Below, piece by piece: positions 17,868 to 26,210 of a DNA stretch of 64,000 nt; within the stretch, counting starts at the first letter, position 1, and every line of letters begins with the position of its first letter. The stretch spans positions 558,001-622,000 of the forward strand of contig NZ_JBPPGG010000001.1 of NCBI RefSeq assembly GCF_051304405.1, written 5' to 3'. The translations under genes and the position numbers were made by a program. The notes under the pieces are model-generated. The model was not told the DNA's origin. It did no database searches and saw nothing but the letters and a program-made list of their open reading frames with translations. Source of the DNA: Pedomonas sp051304405. Its GTDB lineage: Bacteria > Pseudomonadota > Alphaproteobacteria > Sphingomonadales > Sphingomonadaceae.

Positions 17868-18997
17868 AGAATCACCATGTCGTCGCGGTGCACGAGGGCT
17901 GCCCGGGGAGCATAGCCCAGAATGCCCTCGATCTCATGGCTTTTGCGCCCGCAGAGCAGCACCGCCTCCCGGGAGGGGTAGCTGGAGAGGCCCCGCGCCA
18001 CCAGCTGGCCGGACAGGGACGCCACATCCACCACGTCGCCGCGCTCGAACACGCCCTCGACCGCGCGCACGCCCGCCGGCAGCAGGCTGCGGCCGTGGCG
18101 CAGGGCCTCGACCGCGCCGTCGTCAATGACGACCCGCCCCGCCACCTTGAGCCGCCCGGCAAGCCAGCGCTTGCGCGCGGCCGGGGCCGATTCGGGCGCG
18201 GGGAAGACGGTGCCGATCTTCTCCGTCTCGAAGCGGGTGAGCGGCCGGTCCACCTTGCCGGAGATGATCGCCATGTGGCAGCCGCCCGAGGCCGCGATCC
18301 GCGCCGCCTGAAGCTTGGAGACCATGCCGCCCGAGCCCATGCCGGAGGCGCCCGCGCCCCCCGCCATCGCCTCGACCTCGGAGGTCAGCCGCTCCACCAC
18401 GGGGATGAGCCGGGCGTCCGGGTCGCGCTTGGGATCGCCGGTGAACAGGCCGTCGATGTCCGACAGCAGAATGACGCCGCCCGCCTCCACCGCCTGCCCC
18501 ATGCGGGCGGCGAGCCGGTCGTTGTCGCCGAAGCGGATCTCGCTGGTGGCGACGGTGTCGTTCTCGTTGATGATGGGGACAGCTCCCGCCTCCACCAGCC
18601 GGTTGGCGGTGGCGCGCACGTTGAGATAGCGGCGGCGGTCCTCCAGGTCCTGGAGCGTGAGCAGCATCTGCGCCGCCTGGATGCCGTGGGCGGCGAACAG
18701 TTCGCTGTAGACCTGCGCCAGCTCGATCTGGCCGACGGCGGCGCTGGCCTGCGCGTCCTCAAGGCTGGCGCGCCCGCCCCTCGGCATCGCGAGACGGCGT
18801 GCCCCCAGCGCCACGGCGCCGGAGGAGACCACCAGGATCTGCTGCCCTGCGCCGCGGCGGGCGGCCAGTTCCGCCACCAGCCCTTCCAGCCATGCGCGCC
18901 GCACCCGCCCGTCCGGCGTCACCAGCAGCGAGGAGCCGATCTTGACGACCAGACGGTGGCAGCGCGCCGGGGCGAACAGATCTACAGGGGCGACCAT
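17864..18997 (-). CDS. proB: Glutamate 5-kinase (kinase plus PUA domain)
   Basis: First and feedback-regulated step of proline synthesis. Seen: 377 residues with an amino-acid kinase domain (VVKIGSSLLVT, VSSGAVALGARRL, PIINENDTVATSEIRFGDND, ILLSDIDGLFTGDP and GSGGMVSKLQAARIAASGG) and a C-terminal PUA domain (about 280-370), as in most bacterial ProB. The N-terminal codons overlap the end of obgE by 16 bp. The obgE-proB-proA-nadD order is characteristic of alphaproteobacteria. Confidence 0.97.
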   Translation of the reverse strand: MVAPVDLFAPARCHRLVVKIGSSLLVTPDGRVRRAWLEGLVAELAARRGAGQQILVVSSGAVALGARRLAMPRGGRASLEDAQASAAVGQIELAQVYSELFAAHGIQAAQMLLTLQDLEDRRRYLNVRATANRLVEAGAVPIINENDTVATSEIRFGDNDRLAARMGQAVEAGGVILLSDIDGLFTGDPKRDPDARLIPVVERLTSEVEAMAGGAGASGMGSGGMVSKLQAARIAASGGCHMAIISGKVDRPLTRFETEKIGTVFPAPESAPAARKRWLAGRLKVAGRVVIDDGAVEALRHGRSLLPAGVRAVEGVFERGDVVDVASLSGQLVARGLSSYPSREAVLLCGRKSHEIEGILGYAPRAALVHRDDMVIL

Positions 18998-20007
18998 GCG
19001 GTTTCCGTCTCCACCGGAGCGGCGCGGCCAACCGTCTCGATCAGCATGTCGAGCACCGGCTCCAGCCCCTCGCCGGTGGCGGCGGAGAGCAGGTAGACCG
19101 GCTTGCCGATGGCCTTGGACAGCGCCTGCTGGCGGCGCTTGCGCGCGGCCTCGTCCATCGTGTCCACCTTGCTGAGGGCGACGATCTCGGGCTTGTCCTC
19201 AAGCCCCGCGCCGTAAAGCTCAAGCTCGCGCCGCACGGTACGGTAGGCCTTGGTCGGGCTCTCCGCCGTGCCGTCCACCAGATGCAGCAGCACCCGGCAG
19301 CGCTCGATGTGGCCGAGGAAGCGGTCGCCGATGCCGACGCCATCCGCCGCGCCCTTGATGAGCCCGGGGATGTCCGCCAGCACGAACTCGCGCGCCTTGT
19401 GGCGCACCACGCCCAGCTGCGGCTTCAGGGTGGTAAAGGGATAGTCCCCCACCTTGGCCTTGGCGTTGGAGACGGCATTGATGAAGGTGCTCTTGCCCGC
19501 GTTCGGCAGGCCGAGCAGCCCGGCGTCCGCGATCAGCTTCAGGCGCAGCCACACCCACATCTCCTGCCCCGGAAAGCCGGGGATGAACTTGCGGGGCGCG
19601 CGGTTGGTGGCGCTCTTGAAGTGGGTGTTGCCCTTGCCGCCATCGCCGCCGCGCAGCAGCACCACGCGCTGGCCGGGCTCGGTGAGGTCGGCGAGCACGT
19701 GCTCCTTGTCGTCGGAGAGCACCTGCGTGCCCGCCGGCACCTTCAGCACCAGATCCTTGCCGTTCGCGCCGGTGCGGTTGCGGCCCATGCCGTGGTGGCC
19801 GCGCTCGGCCCGGAAATGCTGGGTGTAGCGGTAGTCGATCAGCGTGTTCAGCCCGTCAACGCACTCGATGACGATATCGCCGCCCTTGCCGCCGTCACCG
19901 CCGTCAGGGCCGCCGAACTCGATGAACTTCTCGCGCCGGAACGAGACGCAGCCATCGCCGCCGTCGCCGGACTTGAGGTAAATCTTGCACTGATCGAGAA
20001 ACTTCAT
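18982..20007 (-). CDS. obgE: GTPase ObgE/CgtA
   Basis: Essential GTPase of late 50S assembly and stress control. Seen: 341 residues with the glycine-rich Obg fold first (DQCKIYLKSGDGGDGCVSFR, GGPDGGDGGKGGD), then the G domain: G1 in LLGLPNAGKSTFINAVS, G2/switch with GDYPFTTLKPQLG, G3 DIPGLIKGA, G4-like SKVDTMDE. The shortish C-terminal region is normal for alphaproteobacteria. The start overlaps the stop of the upstream GNAT gene by four bases. It lies downstream of rplU-rpmA with one acetyltransferase between, the usual arrangement. Confidence 0.97.
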   Translation of the reverse strand: MKFLDQCKIYLKSGDGGDGCVSFRREKFIEFGGPDGGDGGKGGDIVIECVDGLNTLIDYRYTQHFRAERGHHGMGRNRTGANGKDLVLKVPAGTQVLSDDKEHVLADLTEPGQRVVLLRGGDGGKGNTHFKSATNRAPRKFIPGFPGQEMWVWLRLKLIADAGLLGLPNAGKSTFINAVSNAKAKVGDYPFTTLKPQLGVVRHKAREFVLADIPGLIKGAADGVGIGDRFLGHIERCRVLLHLVDGTAESPTKAYRTVRRELELYGAGLEDKPEIVALSKVDTMDEAARKRRQQALSKAIGKPVYLLSAATGEGLEPVLDMLIETVGRAAPVETETAWSPL

Positions 20008-20606
20008 GCCGCGTGCATCTCCACTTGGCCTGCTCTATGAGCGAGCCAGACCTCTCGCGTCAACGCCACGTTTCGGCAGTCGACGTCGCAATTGCGCGCC
20101 GGGCACCAGCGCCGGGTGCGCCCAGCCTCCAGGAAGCCCAGCTTCGCCAGCACCCGGGCAGACGCCGGGTTGTCCAGGAAATGGCTTGCCGTCACCCGCT
20201 TCAGCCGCAGCCCCAGGAACGCCAGCTCGAGGACATGGGCCGCCGCCTCGGTGGCGTAGCCCCGCCCCTCGAACGGCCGCGCGATCCAGTAGCCCAGCTC
20301 CCACGCGCCGGTCACCTCGTCCCGCGTCAGGCCGATGGCGCCTGCGAACGGCAGGCCAGCGGCATCAACCGCCACATCCGGGCCATGCTCGCCCTGCGCC
20401 TCGCGGGCCAGAATCGCGAACACGGGCCGGGGCGCGCCCTCATCCTCGCACCAGGCGATGAAGGCCCGGGCATCGTCGAGGCTGTAGGGGTACGGAATCG
20501 CGGCCGCCCGGCGCGCGATCGATCCGTCCGCCAGGCAGGCAGCGAGGGGAGCCGCATCCTCCGGCCAGGGCGGCCGCAACAGCAGCCGGGGTGTACGAAT
20601 GAACAT
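20004..20606 (-). CDS. GNAT family N-acetyltransferase (RimJ-like)
   Basis: Seen: 200 residues opening with MFIRTPRLLLRPPWPEDA, the pattern of the RimJ/RimL-type acetyltransferase_3 fold. GAIGLTRDEVTGAWELGYWI and RPFEGRGYATEAAAHVLELAF contain the acetyl-CoA pyrophosphate loop (RGYATEA), followed by HFLDNPASARVLAKLGFLEAG. Substrate cannot be told from sequence; relatives acetylate N-termini of ribosomal proteins or small amines. It is translationally coupled to obgE (ATGA overlap) and lies downstream of rpmA, a position occupied by a GNAT gene in many sphingomonads. Confidence 0.9.
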   Translation of the reverse strand: MFIRTPRLLLRPPWPEDAAPLAACLADGSIARRAAAIPYPYSLDDARAFIAWCEDEGAPRPVFAILAREAQGEHGPDVAVDAAGLPFAGAIGLTRDEVTGAWELGYWIARPFEGRGYATEAAAHVLELAFLGLRLKRVTASHFLDNPASARVLAKLGFLEAGRTRRWCPARNCDVDCRNVALTREVWLAHRAGQVEMHAA

Positions 20607-20649
20607 GGGTCTCTCCCACCGTCAGGTTGAACGTGGGGAGAGGGAGTCA

Positions 20650-20685
20650 AAATGCAAAGAGGGAGATGGCGACCCATCTCCCTCT
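20650..20685 (-). terminator. Intrinsic terminator after rplU-rpmA
   Basis: AGAGGGAGATGG (20658-20669) and CCATCTCCCTCT (20674-20685) form a perfect 12-bp stem with a four-base loop. On the minus strand it is followed by a T-rich run (TTTGCATTTTGAC). It lies between rpmA and the GNAT-obgE unit. Confidence 0.8.
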
Positions 20686-20746
20686 CCGGAAATTCTCGTC
20701 TGGGTCACCATCCTGCGGCGACCCGGACGTTCATGCAGGCCGCGCT

Positions 20747-21016
20747 TTACTCGGCTGCAATCGGCATCGGGTCGACGCTGACGTACTGACGACCAAGCTT
20801 GCCCTCATGGAACGACACGGTGCCTTCGATGGTCGCGAAGAGCGTGTGATCCTTGCCCATGCCGACGTTGCGGCCCGGGTGGAACTTGGTGCCGCGCTGG
20901 CGCACGATGATGTTGCCGCCGAGCACGTGCTCGCCGCCGAACTTCTTCACGCCAAGACGACGGCCAGCGGAATCACGACCGTTGCGCGAGGAGCCGCCTG
21001 CTTTTTTATGTGCCAT
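20747..21016 (-). CDS. rpmA: 50S ribosomal protein L27
   Basis: Large-subunit protein whose N-terminus reaches the peptidyl-transferase centre. Seen: 89 residues beginning MAHKKAGGSSRNGRDSAGRR, the invariant L27 start without any cleavable leader, and VRQRGTKFHPGRNVGMGKDH. Length is normal. It follows rplU after 18 bp on the same strand and is terminated by the hairpin at 20650-20685. Confidence 0.99.
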   Translation of the reverse strand: MAHKKAGGSSRNGRDSAGRRLGVKKFGGEHVLGGNIIVRQRGTKFHPGRNVGMGKDHTLFATIEGTVSFHEGKLGRQYVSVDPMPIAAE

Positions 21017-21034
21017 GACCTAGTCTCCTCTGAC

Positions 21035-21331
21035 TTAGCCGATCGCTTTGATCTTCAGCACCGTCAGCTGCTGACGGTGGCCCAGCTTGCGCCGGTAGTT
21101 GTGACGACGCTTCTTCTTGAAAATGACGACCTTGTCGCCCTTCGTCTGATCGACGATCTCGGCGGTGACGGTGATGCCGTTCCCCGGCTTCACGTCGGCG
21201 CCTTCGCCAACCATCAGGACATCGGACAGGGTAACGGTCTCACCGGCCGCACCGGCCAGCTTCTCGACCGTGATCTGGTCGTTGGCGGCGACCCGGTATT
21301 GCTTACCACCCGTGCGCACCACAGCGTACAT
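21035..21331 (-). CDS. rplU: 50S ribosomal protein L21
   Basis: Binds 23S rRNA domain I in the large subunit. Seen: 98 residues with MYAVVRTGGKQYRVAANDQ, VLMVGEGADVKPG and the basic KRRHNYRRKLGHRQQLTVLKI end that defines the family. First gene of the rplU-rpmA operon; a good housekeeping promoter lies 77-104 bp upstream. Confidence 0.99.
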   Translation of the reverse strand: MYAVVRTGGKQYRVAANDQITVEKLAGAAGETVTLSDVLMVGEGADVKPGNGITVTAEIVDQTKGDKVVIFKKKRRHNYRRKLGHRQQLTVLKIKAIG

Positions 21332-21407
21332 GGCTCAAACCTTCTCATTCGTTGGGCGGCACAGCAGGACACACTCGGTCCCGGCGGCCGATCCTTGGAA
21401 GCGCGGA

Positions 21408-21435
21408 GTTATACTTACCGTTGACCATGAGTCAA
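21408..21435 (-). promoter_or_regulatory. Sigma-70 type promoter of rplU-rpmA, with overlapping palindrome
   Basis: On the minus strand TTGACT (21435-21430) and TATAAC (21413-21408) are 16 bp apart, close to consensus. GTTGAC-CATGA-GTCAAC (21420-21436), a perfect inverted repeat, overlaps the -35, so a regulator could bind there. Confidence 0.7.
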
Positions 21436-21623
21436 CCGCTTGTTGCCGCAAAGACAACGACACGGGACAATCCGCCCCGCGTGCTGCACCTCCGGCAACA
21501 GGCCTCGGCGTCTCCATGCCTGATTCGCCCGGCCATATCAATGAAAAGCGCCTCCCAAGGCCGAAATTCGCCCCGAGAAAGCGCTTTGCCTGCCCACGGT
21601 GCCCGGCGTGGCGGGCGGGCGCC

Positions 21624-21977
21624 TCAGTTCGTCCGCTCGCGCCGCAGCTGGTACTGGCCGTCACGGAAGCCGGAGAAGACGTGGGGAATCGCCGGATGGG
21701 TGACCGGCTCGCGCGAATCGTCCTCCACCAGGTTCTGCTGGCTCACATAGGCGATGTAACTGGTCTGATCGTTCTCGGCCAGCAGGTGGTAGAAGGGCTG
21801 GTTCTTGTCCGGCCGCAGGCCTTCCGGAATGGCGAGCCACCATTCCTCGGGGTTGCTGAACTCCGGGTCCACGTCGAAAATCACGCCCCGGAAGGGATAA
21901 AAGCGGTGACGCACAACCTGTCCGATGCGAAACGCCGCCGTCTTGAGCTCCGTATTTCCCTGTTGCACCTTTTCCAT
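21624..21977 (-). CDS. hspQ: Heat shock protein HspQ
   Basis: HspQ (YccV) is a small hemimethylated-DNA-binding-fold protein; in enterobacteria it is a specificity-enhancing factor and substrate of Lon. Seen: 117 residues with FRIGQVVRHRFYPFRGVIFDVDP, the EWWLAIPEG segment, NQPFYHLLAEN and TSYIAYVSQQNL, all characteristic. Length is typical of alphaproteobacterial members. Start ATG 21977 is the first methionine compatible with the family N-terminus; the longer open frame upstream encodes nothing recognisable. Confidence 0.93.
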   Translation of the reverse strand: MEKVQQGNTELKTAAFRIGQVVRHRFYPFRGVIFDVDPEFSNPEEWWLAIPEGLRPDKNQPFYHLLAENDQTSYIAYVSQQNLVEDDSREPVTHPAIPHVFSGFRDGQYQLRRERTN

Positions 21978-22315
21978 ATGCCGATCCTTTCGAACCGACG
22001 GGGTTGACCCCAAGGTTAAGACCTCAAGACCGATATAGGAGCCAGCCGGGGCCGTTTTAAGTCCCTCGGCAGGCACCCGCGGCCCCGGCTCACAGGACGA
22101 GCGCACAAGACTATACGCCTGCACACGGGCAAAAGCCCGCGCCCCGCGCCGGACTTTTGCCGGCTGATGCCGAAATCCCACAGGCGCGACGGCGGAGCCG
22201 GACAAAAGAATTGCGCAGCGCGTCGCAAACTGGGGCTTCACAACGACCCTGCCTTGGCTTATGTACGCGGCTCGCTCAGCCGGGCGGCCCTTGCGGCACC
22301 GCCCCGGCAGACCAG

Positions 22316-22405
22316 GGAGAGGTGGCTGAGTGGTTGAAAGCACCGCACTCGAAATGCGGCATACGGGCAACCGTATCGGGGGTTCGAATCCCCCCCTCTC
22401 CGCCA
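22316..22405 (+). tRNA. tRNA-Ser (anticodon CGA)
   Basis: The acceptor arms GGAGAGG (22316-22322) and CCTCTCC (22395-22401) pair. The anticodon loop CTCGAAA gives CGA (reads UCG). A long variable arm, the T loop TTCGAAT and an encoded CCA end complete a 90-nt class II tRNA typical of serine. No integrase or att duplication is seen nearby. Confidence 0.97.
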
Positions 22406-22667
22406 GATCCTTCTGAAAATTCCCCCGAAAGACGAAAAGCGCCGGCAAGCCCGGCCCCCGCAAGTCCGACCCCCCGCAGGCCCCGGCCCAGGACCCTCCC
22501 GGCTTGTCCTGCCCGTGGCGTTCGCGCGCCCGCCCCGGGTGCCACGCTTCCCATTGCCCGCTGCCAGCAACAATTTGTTACCGATCCTTAACGATCGCTT
22601 ACAAATATGCGCCGCCTTTTTCCAACCTGAACGCATCAGTAGCGTGAGTAGAAAGCGTGGCGGCACA

Positions 22668-23363
22668 ATGAGACAGATAACAACCGCATTGACGGCTCTT
22701 GGCCTCGTGATCGCGGCATCCGCTCCGGCCTATGCCGATAAATATAGTGTGAAGGCCCAGGCGACCGCCGGGCAGCAGGCCCGCATGGACCGGGGCGTCC
22801 GGGCCGTCCAGTCGGCGCAGGAGTCGAGCCTGATCCGGTTCATGGCCTCCAACGAGCCGTTCGAGGAGGAAAGCGCCTTCCAGGTGCTGGTGGTGAACGG
22901 GGGCGACGAGCCCTTCGACTTCGGCACCGAGCACCTCTCCGCCACCCTGGCAGACGGCACGCCCATCCGCATCCTCTCCTACGAGGAGGTGGCCAAGAAG
23001 GAAAAGAAGGGCGGCGGCTTCTGGAAAACGCTCTCGGGCCTCGTCGGCAGCGGCATCAACGCGGCGGCCGCCAGCTACTCCAGCGAGTTTGCCACCTTTG
23101 CCAAGGCGAAGAAGGCCGGCGACTCCCTGCTCGGCCAGTCCGGCGCGGAACGGCCGGAGCGGACGGTCAACCTGACGGAGCTGCTGAGCACGACAACGGT
23201 CGACCCCGGCGACTCCTTCGGCGGCACGGTCATCTTCGAATTGCCCAAGAAGGCCCAGAAGGCGGTCAACAAGAACAAGAAGAAGCCGACCGAGATGCTG
23301 GTGAAGGTCAGCGCCGGCCGCGAGGAGCATGTGTTCACGGTGCTTGTCGAGCGGGCCAAGTAG
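22668..23363 (+). CDS. Secreted protein of unknown function
   Basis: Seen: 231 residues with a Sec signal peptide (MRQITTALTALGLVIAASAPAYA, cut expected after AYA), then a soluble region with no membrane helix. Two features stand out: a Lys/Gly-rich stretch EEVAKKEKKGGGFWKTL, and an immunoglobulin-like end TVDPGDSFGGTVIFELPKKAQ with KKPTEMLVKVSAGREEHVFTVLVE, which suggests a beta-sandwich. I do not recognise a family. The signal peptide fixes the start at 22668. It stands alone between tRNA-Ser and the receptor locus; an export or envelope role is all that can be inferred. Confidence 0.7.
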   Translation: MRQITTALTALGLVIAASAPAYADKYSVKAQATAGQQARMDRGVRAVQSAQESSLIRFMASNEPFEEESAFQVLVVNGGDEPFDFGTEHLSATLADGTPIRILSYEEVAKKEKKGGGFWKTLSGLVGSGINAAAASYSSEFATFAKAKKAGDSLLGQSGAERPERTVNLTELLSTTTVDPGDSFGGTVIFELPKKAQKAVNKNKKKPTEMLVKVSAGREEHVFTVLVERAK

Positions 23364-23812
23364 GCCGGAGCCAGGCAGGCACACGCCGAACCGGAGACCC
23401 GGCAGGGGGCCAGACTCCCCGTGCCGGGCCTCCCCCCTCCCCTCGTCCGGCGCAAAAGTGCGATTCGTGACCCGTTCATGACCCGCGCGGAGCCCGCCGG
23501 TGGCCCGCCCCGGGGCCGGACCCCCGCCCCGGCCCGCGCCAGCAGCACTCCAAGTAACAATGTTGTGATTCGCTAATCTTTTATTTCAACGTTTTTGTTG
23601 CTGGCAGCAGAGACTTGCAACTCTGAACGCGGATTCCGAATTTCCTTGCTTTTTAGGGCTTGTTTCCCGCCGCTCGCCAGAGGATATTTTTTAAAAGGTT
23701 TCAAAACCGAAGCACATTCGGAAATTTCAGTGATATCGTTTAAAAATTCAGGAAAAAAACAGAAAATCCTGAAGGGGGAGTGGATTTGATATGAGGAAAC
23801 AGGGGCAAATCC
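23364..23812. other. 449 bp leader region with an AT-rich half upstream of the TonB receptor
   Basis: The first 190 bp are GC-rich with a weak terminator-like inverted repeat (CCCGGCA ... TGCCGGG near 23398-23430). From about 23560 to 23812 the composition turns sharply AT-rich, with runs such as ATATTTTTTAAAAGG and GGAAAAAAACAG, unlike anything else in the window. I see no riboswitch fold. Short open frames here lack support. A 12-codon ORF (MRKQGQIHVKES, 23791-23829) overlaps the receptor start. Confidence 0.6.
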
Positions 23813-26131
23813 ATGTTAAAGAGTCATAAGAGTAACTACGCACGAATGTTGCGTTATGTTGATTTGCGTATGGGAAAGACCGCCTTCCTGGCTGGTGTGG
23901 CATCGGTTGCCATGCTTCACCCGGCCCAGGCCCAGCAGGCCTCCGAAGGCGAGATCGTCGTTACTGCGCTGAAGCGCGACACGCGCTTGCAGGACACGCC
24001 GCTCGCCATCTCGGCCGTCACGGGTGATACCCTCCAGCGTGCGGGTAACACCAGCTTCACCGACCTGACCCGCAACACCCCGAGCCTTCGCATCGTCGAC
24101 AGCGGCCCGGGTAACCGTCGCGTCATCCTGCGCGGCGTGACCGCGGCGGGTGAGCCGACGGTGGGCGTGTACTTCGACGAATCGCCGGTTGCCGGCTCGG
24201 TCAGCACCACCAGCGACTCCGCTTCGTCCACCCCGGACTTCCGCATGTTCGACGTGGAGCGCGCCGAAGTTCTGCGCGGTCCGCAGGGCACGCTGTACGG
24301 TTCGGGCTCGATGGGTGGTACGATGCGTATCATCTACAACAAGCCGAAGGCCGACCGCTGGGAAGGCGCTGTTGCCGCCTCTCTGTCGGCGGTTGAAGGC
24401 GGCAGCCTTGGCGCCTCGGTTGACGCGATGGTCAACGTCCCGCTGGTCGAGGACAAGCTGGCCCTGCGCGTTGTGGGTAACTACAACCAGTTCGCCGGCT
24501 ACGTGGACAACGTCTACTACGGCGACAAGAACATCAACGACGGCCACAGCTACGGCGGCCGCGCCCTGCTGCGCGTCACCCCGACCGACCGTCTGACCCT
24601 CGACCTGGCGGCCTACTACGAGAAGGTCTCCACGGACAGCCAGCGCTGGATCGACGAGACCGGCATTCGCTACGCCACCGATGGTCGCGCGGAATCGGGC
24701 AACTACGACGAAAATCTGCTGTTCAGCGCCCGTCTGAACTACGATTTCGACGACTTCAGCATCACGGCGGTGTCCAGCTACCAGGATCGCGACCGCATCC
24801 AGGTGGGTGACGTGAGCGACACCTTCAACGGTCGCGACAACGCTGCCGGCTGCGCCCGCTATCACCTGGGCGACACCTCGCTGACCTGCTCTGCGGCGGA
24901 GCTGAACGAGTATCTGGGCTATACCAACCGGATCCTCTTCTCCAGCCTCTATCAGCCGCAGACGGTGAAGAACTGGACGCACGAACTGCGCGTCAGCTCG
25001 ACCGGCGATGGTCCGTTCAACTGGACCGTGGGCGGCTTCCTGCAGGATCGCAAGACCGTCGTCCGCTCGACCCTGCTGACCGCCGACCCGAACACCGGCA
25101 AGCTGCAGGACTTCGTCGACGAGAACCTGTTCTACGACCGTACCATCAACGACAAGCTGAAGCAGACGGCGCTGTTCGCGGAACTGTCGTACAAGTTCTT
25201 CGACGCGCTGACCCTGACCCTCGGCACCCGCTACTACGAGTACAAGAAGCTGGTGGGCGGCCGCATCGACAAGGGCCAGGTGCACTACTCCTCGCGCGTG
25301 ACGCCATACCAGGAGCAGCGCTCGAAGGAAGACGGCTTCGTCCACAAGATCAACGTCGCGTATGAGTTCAGCCCGAGCCTGATGATCTACGGTCAGGCGG
25401 CGGAAGGCTTCCGTCCGGGCGGCGTGAACCAGGTGATCGGTCTGCCGGCCGCCCTGGCTGCCTACTCGTCCGACAGCCTGTGGAACTACGAAGTCGGCAT
25501 GAAGAGCCAGCCGCTGCCGGGTGTCTACTTCAACCTCACCGGCTACCGGATCGACTGGGACAACCTGCAGGTCTCCGGCCGCACGTCCGGCACCGGCTCG
25601 GTGTTCGGCCTGATCTCCAACGCCGGCGCCGCGCGCATCGAGGGCGTGGAAGCGGAACTGTCGGTCTACCCGATGCCGGGCCTCTCGCTCAGCACCAACG
25701 TCGGCTACACCGACGCCAAGCTGTCCGAGGACCAGGTGAGCGAGGTGGTGGTGGCCACCGGCCGCAAGGGCGACCGCCTGGCCTTCGTGCCGAAGTGGAG
25801 CCTGAGCGGTACGGCCGAGTACACCTGGGCGATCCACGACTCGCTGGACGGCCTGGTGCGCCTGGATGCGGCTCACGTGAGCTCGTCCTACAGCACCCTG
25901 AGCTCGACCGACATCTATCGTCGCAAGGTTGACTCCTACGAGCTGGTGAATGCCCGCTTCGGCGTGCAGGCTCCGGAAGGCGAGTGGAGCGTCTACTTCT
26001 TTGTGAACAACGTGTTCGACGCCGCGGCCGTGAACAGCCGCAGCTCCAGCTCGAACACCGGGGGCAAGACGATGGTCTACAGCGCACCGCCGCGGACCTT
26101 CGGCCTCAGTCTGACGAAGAAGTTCAACTAA
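23813..26131 (+). CDS. TonB-dependent outer-membrane receptor
   Basis: Gated 22-strand porin for energy-dependent uptake across the outer membrane. Seen: 772 residues with an extended signal peptide (GKTAFLAGVASVAMLHPAQAQ), a TonB-box-like EIVVTALKR, the plug domain (LQDTPLAISAVTGDTLQRAG to VLRGPQGTLYGSGSMGGTMR), and a barrel ending with aromatic-rich strands and a final LTKKFN. The plug pattern is of the FecA/IroN-like type common in sphingomonads. Codons ending in T are more frequent here than in neighbouring genes, which often marks high expression. It is followed after 79 bp by a secreted amidohydrolase, so uptake and hydrolysis of one substrate class is the likely joint job. The ligand cannot be told. 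Confidence 0.93.
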   Translation: MLKSHKSNYARMLRYVDLRMGKTAFLAGVASVAMLHPAQAQQASEGEIVVTALKRDTRLQDTPLAISAVTGDTLQRAGNTSFTDLTRNTPSLRIVDSGPGNRRVILRGVTAAGEPTVGVYFDESPVAGSVSTTSDSASSTPDFRMFDVERAEVLRGPQGTLYGSGSMGGTMRIIYNKPKADRWEGAVAASLSAVEGGSLGASVDAMVNVPLVEDKLALRVVGNYNQFAGYVDNVYYGDKNINDGHSYGGRALLRVTPTDRLTLDLAAYYEKVSTDSQRWIDETGIRYATDGRAESGNYDENLLFSARLNYDFDDFSITAVSSYQDRDRIQVGDVSDTFNGRDNAAGCARYHLGDTSLTCSAAELNEYLGYTNRILFSSLYQPQTVKNWTHELRVSSTGDGPFNWTVGGFLQDRKTVVRSTLLTADPNTGKLQDFVDENLFYDRTINDKLKQTALFAELSYKFFDALTLTLGTRYYEYKKLVGGRIDKGQVHYSSRVTPYQEQRSKEDGFVHKINVAYEFSPSLMIYGQAAEGFRPGGVNQVIGLPAALAAYSSDSLWNYEVGMKSQPLPGVYFNLTGYRIDWDNLQVSGRTSGTGSVFGLISNAGAARIEGVEAELSVYPMPGLSLSTNVGYTDAKLSEDQVSEVVVATGRKGDRLAFVPKWSLSGTAEYTWAIHDSLDGLVRLDAAHVSSSYSTLSSTDIYRRKVDSYELVNARFGVQAPEGEWSVYFFVNNVFDAAAVNSRSSSSNTGGKTMVYSAPPRTFGLSLTKKFN

Positions 26132-26143
26132 GGGGCTCCGAGC

Positions 26144-26176
26144 GGGGCGTCCGCCGGAAAAAAGGGCGGGCGCCCC
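26144..26176 (+). terminator. Hairpin after the TonB receptor gene
   Basis: GGGGCGTCCGCC (26144-26155) pairs with GGCGGGCGCCCC (26165-26176) with one mismatch and a loop GGAAAAAAG. There is no T run on the plus strand, so it may act as an mRNA-stabilising or partial terminator between receptor and amidohydrolase. Confidence 0.45.
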
Positions 26177-26210
26177 GTTCCACTTTCAGGGACATCCAAA
26201 CGGGGGAACA

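Noticed and set aside
22316..22405. tRNA-Ser as an integration site for the receptor-amidohydrolase block
   Set aside because: No integrase, no duplicated tRNA 3' end and no direct repeat on the far side were seen.
23595..23789. 64-codon ORF in the AT-rich leader
   Set aside because: No ribosome site, no hydrophobic or domain pattern; probably chance in AT-rich DNA.
23364..23812. Cobalamin or other riboswitch ahead of the TonB receptor
   Set aside because: No B12-box-like core or other known aptamer signature is visible; the region is just AT-rich.
23816..25876. 686-codon minus-strand frame opposite the TonB receptor
   Set aside because: Shadow frame; Val/Arg/Gln-rich without any recognisable motif, while the plus strand has a complete receptor.
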